DNA from: Rhipicephalus microplus
Taxonomy: Eukaryota; Arthropoda; Arachnida; Ixodida; Ixodidae
Length of the DNA stretch: 64,000 bases
Direction: 5' to 3'
Assembly: GCF_043290135.1 (NCBI RefSeq)
Contig: NC_134701.1
Coordinates: forward strand, 207,036,101 to 207,100,100
In this document: piece after piece, positions 56,095-64,000 of the stretch
Numbering within the stretch: the stretch's first letter is position 1
Layout: every line of letters starts with the position of its first letter
Notes under the pieces: model-generated
Seen by the model: the letters and a program-made list of their open reading frames with translations, nothing else
Told to the model about the DNA's origin: nothing
Databases searched by the model: none
Program-made: the position numbers and the translations under genes

Positions 56095-56850
56095 ATAAAA
56101 CGCCAGACCTGCGCGGAAGGCGCAGCGCAGTCACTGCAAAAGCTAGATGAGCGGCCTTTCAGAACCTTTTCCAAACACTCATTTGCTAACTGCTGCAGGC
56201 ACACTTGCTGGGTGCCCACCACGGCATTATTAATGATAATATTCGGGTAGTAGTCCAGAATTCGATATGCTATTTTTCGTCATTCTTCCTATTCTTCTGG
56301 GAAGCGTTGTATGCGCTAAACACTTGCAAGGAATTTTGTGACAACTGTTCATGTAGTGGCTGATGACGATGAGGAATTACACCTGAAGTGGGTATACGCC
56401 ACAGTTGTCCCGTGATAAAAACAAGCTTTTGTAATGGGTTGGATCATTGGAATACGTACTCGTTACGTTATTCGCATTGTGTGACGCCTCGTTGTTCTTT
56501 TGCTGTTTTAAACGCCTTAATACTCATATTAACGCGATTCCTTTCCCAAAATCAAGCCTACTTAAGGAAAGTTTGCAAGCAAGTCCGATGCACCGGCGTG
56601 GCTCAGTGGTAGAATACTGAGGGCTGGCTCGATTCCTTTCCCAAAATCAAGCCTACTTAAGGGAAGTTTGCCAACAAGTCCGATGCACCGGCGTGGCTCA
56701 GTGGCCCGGGTTCGAGCCCCACTGAATCTTTTTTTTTCTTAGTTCGCGATAGTGGTTACAGACACGGGCGATGGTGGCGGTGGACAACTACGGCAGCACG
56801 CATGACCCGAGTTTAGATCTGACACAAATTTCATTGTAAAAGTTGTTTCA
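56095..56850 (+). mobile_element. Family-1 Pol III-headed repeat, copy D
   Basis: The longest copy: ACGCCAGACCTGCGCGGAAGG start, GCAGTCACTGCAAAAGCT, CATTCTTCTGGGAAGCG, CAAGCCTACTTAAGG, the A box TGGCTCAGTGG, the B box GGTTCGAGCCC (56709-56719) and a tail ending TTCATTGTAAAAG. It carries a 96-bp internal tandem duplication that splits the tRNA-like part. Confidence 0.8.
56535..56723 (+). repeat. 96-bp tandem duplication within copy D
   Basis: GATTCCTTTCCCAAAATCAA begins at 56535 and again at 56631. The first unit carries the A box with TAGAATACTGAGGGCTGG but no B box. The second carries A box, then directly CCCGGGTTCGAGCCC. The duplication and a deletion thus leave one A box 96 bp too far from the B box and one too near. 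Confidence 0.93.
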
Positions 56851-58295
56851 TTCATCAACCTTTCACACATACCCGCATACAAAAGGCACATACCCATCCG
56901 CGGTTGTGTGCTACTGTCTGGAAGAAAATGTATGACGACGTACGCGACGAGCTTGTGACATTGTTCATGTCATGACCAGCTAGTCGTATTCGTCAAGCCA
57001 TCTTAACCTCCCATACTACTTTTGGCTTAACCCAAACTAAAGGGTTGACCACGAGAGCACCTAAATGTAGGTGACTATACAAATACATACGAACACAGAC
57101 CCCAAAAGTGCATATAGTTATTTATTAATTTGATTTTCATACGTGGAAACACAGGGACACAGGCGAAAGAGGTGGAGAGCAAGCTGGCAACTGCCACCTG
57201 GAGGGGCACTACGCCTGCTCACTCTTTCGGGAGGAGGGAAGAAACAGGGGAAACAAAGATAAGAGGGGAAAAAGAGAAAAGAAGATTGGAGTCAGCAGCA
57301 CTACAAACAGCTACAAGCAAGCAAGCACAACAAAAAAAATGCTTCACATTTAATTCTGAAATTTTGGGTTTGTGTTGCCCTATGATGCTTGAACTCGTAC
57401 TGACCGCATATGGAGCCTCACGGGAAAATTGCTTCACACCAGTCCCATCTCTGCAGCTTACTTTGACTAAGCGTTATTATTCGAAATAGCATAGGAAATA
57501 ATCCTAGTGCAGTTTAGAAAAGCCGCAACACATAATCATGTTACGTAATGTTCCAAAACTAACTTGCCCAACTACGACAGCTTGCTCCCCTCCACGCGAT
57601 GACATGTCCAGAAAGCTCGTTACGAAATAACGAATAAGTCTTGGTTATGTAAACCAACCAGTCATGTATTTCAAGAACTTTCAGCTAGCTCCTTATGGCA
57701 GAGCCATTAGAAGAGCGTCAATGCGATAAGTGGTCTCAATCATCTCACAATATCAAACTCCGTTGCCCTATTTTCAGGCCTACTGCAGAAAGTGCAACGC
57801 CACGTAACAACGTATTACTTGGTCGCGTGTCACTTCCTATGGCCTTTTTAACCTTGCACTCATTTTTTAGGTACGGTTAATTCTTCTCAGGCAGCAGTCC
57901 CATCAAAGAAGCTTAGGCGCCAGAAAAAGCTCCATAGGGTCTTCTTAACAAAGATCGCGGATAAGAGAAGCTTGCTATTAGCCCATTCGTGTGATTATAT
58001 AAATACATGTTACTTAGGCCGAGACTTTCGTTAGAACCTGTGATCCGGGCATGAATATTAGGCTGTCACACAGCTTTCAATATTTATTGCGTGTATAGAA
58101 CTGTCGCGAGATAAGTTGTAAAGTTTAGTTTTCTGCGGTCCCGTTGGCGTGGTTCTGTTATTTTTCGGTAAATTATCCATTATACGAGTTATAACGCCCC
58201 AAATGAAAGCATCATAACTACCAGGTTGGTTACACTAAATGAAAGCAAGAAAGGAGAATTTGCCCGAAACAAGAATCTGTTGAAGGTAAATTTTG
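56851..58295. other. Mostly unassigned; possible LINE 3' UTR at 57118-57320
   Basis: CGAAAGAGGTGGAGAGCAAG, CTGGCAACTGCCACCTGGAG and GGGCACTACGCCTGC with A-rich sequence on the minus strand (AAATCAAATTAATAAATA) resemble a LINE 3' UTR on the minus strand. The 119-codon plus-strand frame (57130-57489) is then a shadow. The rest is unrecognised. Confidence 0.4.
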
Positions 58296-58570
58296 TCTGT
58301 CCGTATATGGCCCCGCCGCGGTGGTCTAGTGGCTAAGGTACTCGGCTGCTGACCCGCAGGTCGCGGGTTCGATTCCCGGCTGCGGCGGCTGCATTTCCGA
58401 TGGAGGCGGAAATGTTGTAGGCCCGTGTACTCAGATTTGGGTGCACGTTAAAGAACCCCAGGTGGTCAAAATTTCCGGAGCCCTCCACTACGGCGTCTCT
58501 CATAATCAAATGGTGGTTTTGGGACGTTAAACCCCACAAATCAATCAATCAATCAATCTGTCCGTATATG
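58296..58570 (+). mobile_element. Full-length Ruka-type SINE with 14-bp TSD
   Basis: The SINE body is 58310-58556. A box TGGTCTAGTGG (58322-58332) and B box GGTTCGATTCC (58366-58376) both match the Pol III consensus perfectly. The tail is (TCAA)4. Flanks TCTGTCCGTATATG at 58296-58309 and 58557-58570 are identical. This is the best-preserved and probably youngest Ruka copy here. Confidence 0.95.
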
Positions 58571-61264
58571 AAGGCGGTTTCAACCTGTCCATTATCCTTA
58601 ATGCTTCCAGAAAACATAAAGTATGGTTTTACTGTAGCACCAAGTTCTGAGACTATATCATTTTCAACTCATATTAAAATGCGCTTACATTATTTGTATT
58701 GGAGAGAACATATACAAATTGTATGTTTAAAGCAACCGTAGTAGCTATTCAACCTTTGGATGGCCCCATTTGCATATATAAGAAAACATGCATACCGATG
58801 TCATTCCAATGACGGTCGACATGAAATAATGGAATAGAACGTAGACTGTTCAAAAGAACGTCTGATTAAAGAAAATCCAGACCCAGTTTGAAAAAGTGAC
58901 AACGTAAAAAGGGCGATGGTGACTTGCAACCAACAGTATATATAGTGATGCCAGTTAGTTTCCTTGTACAAATTTTTAACGCTAATATTAACCAACTTTT
59001 TAAAATGCTGATAATATATACGACTGATGGGTGATAGTTTCATTTGTGAAGAATGAATCTGCGTTTATAATTTTCTTGTAAATTTAGCATTGAACAATTT
59101 TTACGTCTTGAGTTACACCGAGATCTTCAATAAAGCCATATTTATTCAAAGTGAAACACTCGTTTGTCTTCTTCAGCATGCTAGGTATTGCGTTTTTCTA
59201 AATGTCGTACCACTTAACATAATTTGCTTTAAGGTGATTTAGACAATCTTTCTCTGGAACTGTGAACTACATGTCACGATCCCAATTTTTTTCGAATATC
59301 AGAGAATCACGATTCTCGTGACAACAACCACCTACTCTTGGATGGTGACAGTCAATCTGCAAAAACAAAACGAACTATGAACACACTTTCATATTCGTGT
59401 CCTTGTAGAAATAGCGATTTTTCTATTCTAGGTTTTTCAGTCTTCTTTGTACTTGCCCAATTTAGATTACTGAAGCATAACTGGCTAACCTCCATTAGCT
59501 TCTCGTGTATGTTTTTTTCTCTCTTTAGTGCCACCACCTGAAGTTCAAAAATCTTATGAGTGATGGGGACGAAGTGTAATTGTATGTAATTATTTACTAT
59601 ATAATTCATTTTTAGAGTACCAGGCTGCGTTTAGAGAGAGTTTAGAGAGATTAAACTGAACTTCTCCCAGAAATATGCGACCACAAAACAACCTTTGTGA
59701 ACTCTATTTTGAAACGTCGCGCGGGATTTTTTTATGCACACGTACTAGCTATCCTAAAACTGCAGCACCAAGTTCTGAGAATATATCATTTTCAACTAGG
59801 CTAAGTAAACTCTGGTCATCTACAGTGAATTTTACATGCTACTTGCAGCACTGCGGATTATACATGGCTTTGAAACTATCGCCTGAGAAGTGCACCTTTT
59901 TACTGTCATTATTACGTATTGTTTTTGCTTTAATTTTTAATCTTTCTGCCCTTTTCCTCCTCCATTTAGTGCTGGGTAGCAAACGAAATGTTACAAAGCT
60001 GGTTGACGTTCCTTCCTTTCTCTCGAATTTATTCTCACTTTTGAATTTTTATGTTTTTTCGCATTCATTCTGAGAGAACCTAAACTTCGAAATGTTTACA
60101 CGAAAACATGATCTCTCCCAGCTTATGAAACATCGCCCCGTTTTCACCACCCGAATACCAAGTAAAGTGAAACCCAATAACGAATAGCCGTATGCACAAA
60201 GTACCTGCTTCAGTACGCGAAGTATGACCTTTTTCTTTCATGTCGTGTATTTCTGACCCCCTTTCGCAAAAAAAAAAACACATTGAGTGGGAAAAATCGA
60301 TAATCAGCAAATTATCGAGAACAAAGGGAAGGTTTGGGACATGCCAGAGATGGGTATTTTGAAGAAGTGATGTACAGCTTCTCAGCACGGCTGTGCTTGC
60401 TTGCTTATAGCTGCTGTATACCGCTGCTAACACCTAGTGGGATGATCTTTCGTTCCTAGGCCGGTTGGACCGTCTGCCGATAGCCAGGCTGACGGATGAA
60501 GATGGATGCGCAACCAAGACATCCTAATGGCGCCGGTAGCGTGCAACTACATTCTGGAGACCGGGCTGCTTTTAGCGTCACTGCCATGATACTTAGCATT
60601 TTCTTTAATTTTTTATCTTACTGTTTCCTGGAGTCACTCTTTTGGTTCACACTTTTCCTTGTATTGTTGAGAGCTGGAATGCTCGTCTGGGGAAACGGCT
60701 TTACACGTAAACCGATGAAGCTATAAATAAAATGCACATGACAATGGACGCCAATGTGATCTTGAAGACCGAGTGGCCCTGTTTCAGTTCTGAGTTCTAT
60801 TGTGGACATTACGTAGCAGGCGTTCGTACATTAGGTGCCGCCCGCTTCTCGCCACAGAGAAATATTTACAAAAACTTGAGGTAACAAGCTGACACTGAAC
60901 AAGACTCATTAAAGACAGTTCCGGCCACTTGGTAACCTTATAGAGTTTTGTCAACCCTAGGGAGGAAATGATGTTCGTTGAAGTAAACATTCCGGATTCT
61001 TCAAGCCTGCTCTATCGTAGTGACTGGTACAATCCACGCTGAGGGAGTGTGTAATGGTATTTTGAAACGTATTTCTGGAATTAGTGCAGCGTACATCGCT
61101 TATCAATGCCACGTAAAAGTGCCCCGGTCAATCACGTTCTGACAGCTAGTTCCCATGTTCTGTAAAAATTGATCTTAGTTACCACATTTTTAGCCTGAAA
61201 AAAAAAGCACACTTCTTGAAGCTGATTACGATAGTTCGAGGGAAAAATGTGCATGTATGTATTA
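58571..61264. other. Long stretch without recognised gene
   Basis: AT-rich. Contains a 37-bp direct repeat (58633-58669 and 59761-59797). Frames of 60-132 codons (for example 59675-60073 plus, 60080-60433 minus) lack recognised domains. Confidence 0.4.
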
Positions 61265-61395
61265 CTAGAAACTTAAACTCTCTTTATAATAGTAAAGAGA
61301 TATGTAAACCTAGAAACTTAAACTTTCTTGAGAATTTCGAAAAGATATGTATACCTAGAGACATAAATTCTTTTTAAATGGTAAAAAATTACACT
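61265..61395. repeat. 45-bp tandem repeat, ~2.9 copies
   Basis: CTAGAAACTTAAACT (third copy CTAGAGACATAAATT) begins at 61265, 61310 and 61355, each followed by CTT...AAAGATATGTA.AC-type sequence. AT-rich minisatellite. Confidence 0.9.
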
Positions 61396-61892
61396 CCAGC
61401 AAATGGACTGCTTTAAGCGCCAAATAAAAGAAATAGGCTTTTCTTTGTCAATAAAAAGCATTTATTTAAGAGGCTCTTCAAGAATCCCGAGATTCGGTAT
61501 ATAAAAAAAATGGCGGATTCCACGTACAGTGGAAATCGATGATATGCCAAGCACGAACTAGAAATGTTGATATGTCACTTTAAAATCAGCACAGTTACGT
61601 GGTGAAGCTAAATGATACCGCCCGTGACTTCCGTATCATTATTATCACGTTTGGATGTGTCTTTTACCTTCGTCATCTATTCACATCACGTGATACCAAA
61701 TTTAGTATATGTGAAGCTAGCGAAACGGCCGCGAGCACGATATGAGCGTGGTATGTTGCCATTTTCTTAAATGACATGCTTGTCAGCATGATCATGTTTG
61801 CACCAGTCATATAGTTTCGTCATCCAATGACGTCACGTAACACCGAATTTGGTACATGTGGAGTTAGCGAAACTGCCGTGAGCACATCATGA

Positions 61893-62278
61893 AGAGTCCA
61901 ATATATTCCAACGTAGCGTTTACGCGTCCGCACGCTCGGCACAGCTACGCTACGTCAGCAAAACGCGAGCACTCTAACGCCAGGCGCGAGCGGCGCGACC
62001 AGCGTCCGTCGGCGCGGCCCGACGGCAACCGGCGCGAAATGCGGCATGCTGAATTTCGTGCCGATGCGTTACGCAGGCAACAGTGCGTCTTAGTTTTTAC
62101 GCGATGGAGGGATGCCGGACGCACTGAAACGCGCATGCGTCAAAGCAACGCAGGGCAGCGTGCGCCTGCGAGTATACGGCAGGACCGGCGCCTGGCGTGG
62201 CAACGCCGCGTGACACGACGAAATGAACGCCGGCGAGCACGCGCACCGCGTCACGTCAAAATGTATTGGCGCCTTGAC
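61893..62278. mobile_element. CpG-rich insertion with imperfect terminal inverted repeats
   Basis: About 386 bp very rich in CG dinucleotides interrupts a 146-bp unit. Left CCAATATATTCCAACG (61898-) and the reverse complement of the right end, CCAATACATTTTGACG (62269-), match in most positions (15 of 21 over the full arm). It has no transposase; the 133-codon plus-strand frame (61889-62290) is arginine-rich because of CpG content. Probably a MITE; the TSD is unclear. Confidence 0.55.
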
Positions 62279-62830
62279 TGTGGCATGTAGTCATGTCCTC
62301 ACACTACACGCATCTCATGATTATCATGTTTGTACCAGTCAGATACCTTCGTCACCCATTGACGTCACGTAATACAAAATTTGGTATAAGTGAAGCTAGC
62401 GAAATGGCTGCGAGCGCAGCATGAGTGTGGCATGTAGTCATGTCATTACATGACATGCATCTCTTAATTATCATGCTCGCACCAGTCACATACCTTCATC
62501 ATTCATTCACGTACCATAGTACCAAGTTTGGTATAAGTGAAGCTAGCGAAACGGCCACCAGCGCATCATGAGCGTGCTATGTAGTCATATTGTTACATAA
62601 CACGCATCTCATGATATCATGCTTGCACCAGTAACATACCTTCGTCATCCATTCACGTACCGAAATACCAAAATTGATATATGTGACGTAAGCGAAACGG
62701 CCACGAGCGCATCATGAGCGTAGAATTGTAGACATGTTGTTACATGATACGCATGTCATGATTTTATGTTAGGGTATGTCACTTGTGTTTGCCATGAATT
62801 CCTGTCATACCATATCATGCATTCCTGTCA

Positions 62831-62847
62831 GATAGATAGATAGATAT

Positions 62848-62922
<75 letters not shown>
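62831..62922. repeat. (GATA)n microsatellite, ~22 units
   Basis: Nearly pure GATA run, one TATATA interruption at 62845. It occupies the place of the (TA)n in the long copy of the 146-bp-unit element. Confidence 0.97.
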
Positions 62923-62970
62923 CGCTCAGTGTCGCCGAAGGTCACTGAGAAATGCTTCACATTTAAAATT

Positions 62971-63721
62971 GGCTGGGGAAGTTTGAGGTAAGACTTTTAC
63001 GAAAGCGATATTTTCTTACAATTTTTTTCTTGCTTACTGCAGAAGCATGCAACTGATGTACTCAGTTGCTTTCATAAACAGCCGTAATCGTTACAAGAGT
63101 AAACTTTGCTATTTTTTACACTATTCGTTTGCCTCCATTCATATTCCTATGCCTTTCTTATGTGCGGGTTTTCGTTAAGGCTGTTTCAAACAAAGAAGCG
63201 AACGCTAACAATTTCGTTACTATTTTAACTTTTCACTTTACGTGTGCAAATATGCAGTCAAAGTACAGTTTTTTGTCGTATAATTAGCACTATGGTTGAT
63301 TGTTTAAATAAGCCTCGAACGTACATCTCAATCTTGCTCTACGCACGCCTTTTTAATTTCTAGTACTACTACTACAGAATCGTAACCACGTGGACTGAGT
63401 GTCGCCAGATTTTCAGACTCATAAATCATTGGAGCAATTCAACTTCATTCAGCCACCTACACGACCACGAAAAGTTCGGTAGCACTCTCGAATAATGTGC
63501 TTTGAGTCCGAATCTACGCCTCTTACTAAATTGCTTTTCGCAGTTCTCTAATCACTATCGAAAACAAGTCTGTGCCGCTTTGAGGTCTCTAACTGCCAAT
63601 AGCTCACACAGAGGTGTGTGAATAATAGATATACTTGCGAAAACTATTTTGTACACGTATTGGCTTTCTTTCAGTAATTCCTACCATTGTTCTATTTTTA
63701 TTGACAAGGGCTCATCAACTT
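62971..63721. other. Unassigned AT-rich sequence
   Basis: No gene or repeat recognised. Confidence 0.4.
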
Positions 63722-63910
63722 TGAGGCCCACGGGATGATTTTATGCTCTCCCATAGTACAGTACGAAGTACTTTAAACCGTTAACAACTACTTCTAAACA
63801 TACAGTAGCTTATCTTCGTCAGTGTGTGAGGTCCGCGGGACGGCTTAATGCTCTCCCGTAGAAGAGTACCTGGTACTCTAAATCCTTACCCACTTTTTCT
63901 AAACAGCTTG
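63722..63910 (+). repeat. Family-3 short repeat, two tandem copies
   Basis: TGAGGCCCACGGGATGATTT...TGCTCTCCCATAGTACAG at 63722-63805 and TGAGGTCCGCGGGACGGCTT...TGCTCTCCCGTAGAAG at 63827-63906. Both are followed by AGTAC..GGTACTCTAAA or AGTACTTTAAA and a TTCTAAACA end. Period about 105 bp. Confidence 0.8.
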
Positions 63911-64000
63911 CTCTCGTCACGTAGATCAAGGGAAGTTTGGTGAATGGAAACAGCACCGCGATAGTAACTCGGAGAAGTGTTCATGGTTTTCTGGTTTGTT

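Larger units (their letters stand above)
61508..62970. mobile_element. 146-bp-unit element, short copy with GATA tail
   Basis: Shares the left flank (AAATGGCGGAT, ATCGATGATATG, GTTGATATGTCAC), the unit words (GGTATA.GTGAAGCTAGCG, GCGAGCGCA.CATGAG) and the right flank with the copy at 30649. Unit marker positions 61673, 61820, 62352, 62499 and 62645 give spacings of 147, 532 (interrupted), 147 and 146. The end has CTCAGTG at 62925-62931 pairing with CACTGAG at 62943-62949, a terminal hairpin. The left flank has GATTCCAC/GTGGAAATC as a second hairpin. These are hallmarks of Helitron-like non-autonomous elements. Confidence 0.7.

Noticed and set aside
57130..57489. 119-codon plus-strand gene
   Set aside because: Overlaps a region that looks like a minus-strand LINE 3' UTR; no domain.
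58310..58400. Functional tRNA gene
   Set aside because: A and B boxes are perfect, but the sequence is the head of a Ruka SINE with TSD and (TCAA) tail; no proper acceptor stem was seen.
61889..62290. Arginine-rich 133-codon protein
   Set aside because: Follows from CpG-rich DNA inside an insertion with terminal inverted repeats; no motif.

Overview
This window looks like intergenic DNA from a large, repeat-rich arthropod genome, most likely a hard tick of the Rhipicephalus/metastriate group. That placement is an inference. It rests on at least eight copies or fragments of a tRNA-headed SINE that I recognise as the tick Ruka-type element, on several other tRNA-headed repeats, on decayed non-LTR retrotransposons and on AT-rich unique sequence. 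I see no convincing intact host gene, no rRNA or ordinary tRNA gene, and no bacterial-style operon. Nearly all long open frames are random, fall in microsatellites, or belong to transposable elements.

Layout. 1-3.4 kb: a probable Penelope-like remnant on the minus strand (GIY-YIG-like tail, a ~120 bp tandem repeat, a hammerhead-ribozyme-like core), then a Pol III-headed repeat (family 1). 4.4-5.3 kb: a second tRNA-headed repeat (family 2) with CA microsatellites and a perfect palindrome. 6.5-7.5 kb: a minus-strand family-1 copy split by a Ruka SINE with a 15 bp target-site duplication (TSD). 11.4-16.5 kb: a near full-length but mutated LINE of the I/R1/LOA type (zinc-knuckle ORF1; endonuclease, reverse transcriptase and RNase H in ORF2). 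It has a 12 bp TSD and interrupts a minus-strand open frame of 168 codons. 17.7-24.3 kb: LINE 3' fragments, another family-1 copy, a Ruka copy, another tRNA-like SINE and an RNase H remnant. 28.5-29.7 kb: two Ruka copies. 30.6-33.3 kb: an element built of about 15 tandem units with an almost exactly 146 bp period, followed by a TA microsatellite. 36.9-42.4 kb: a LINE tail and several Ruka copies, one split by a short unnamed repeat. 43-48 kb: a 121 bp duplication, a fold-back repeat, a TTAA-flanked MITE and the second family-2 copy. 51.4-54.8 kb: a cluster of LINE fragments and a pyrimidine array. 56.1-58.6 kb: a family-1 copy and a clean Ruka insertion. 61.5-63 kb: a second, diverged member of the 146 bp-unit element, ending in GATA repeats and carrying a CpG-rich insertion.

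The strongest candidate for something undescribed is the pair of 146 bp-unit elements (30.6-33.3 and 61.5-63.0 kb). They share a left flank, a tandem core, a terminal microsatellite and a right flank with a hairpin. This is the architecture of non-autonomous Helitron-like (DINE/HINE, pearl-like) elements. Other leads are the hammerhead-like motif beside the Penelope-type fragment, a five-copy ~65-90 bp repeat with no recognisable class, and the open frame cut by the LINE. All family assignments come from reading the sequence and from memory of the families; no database search was made.
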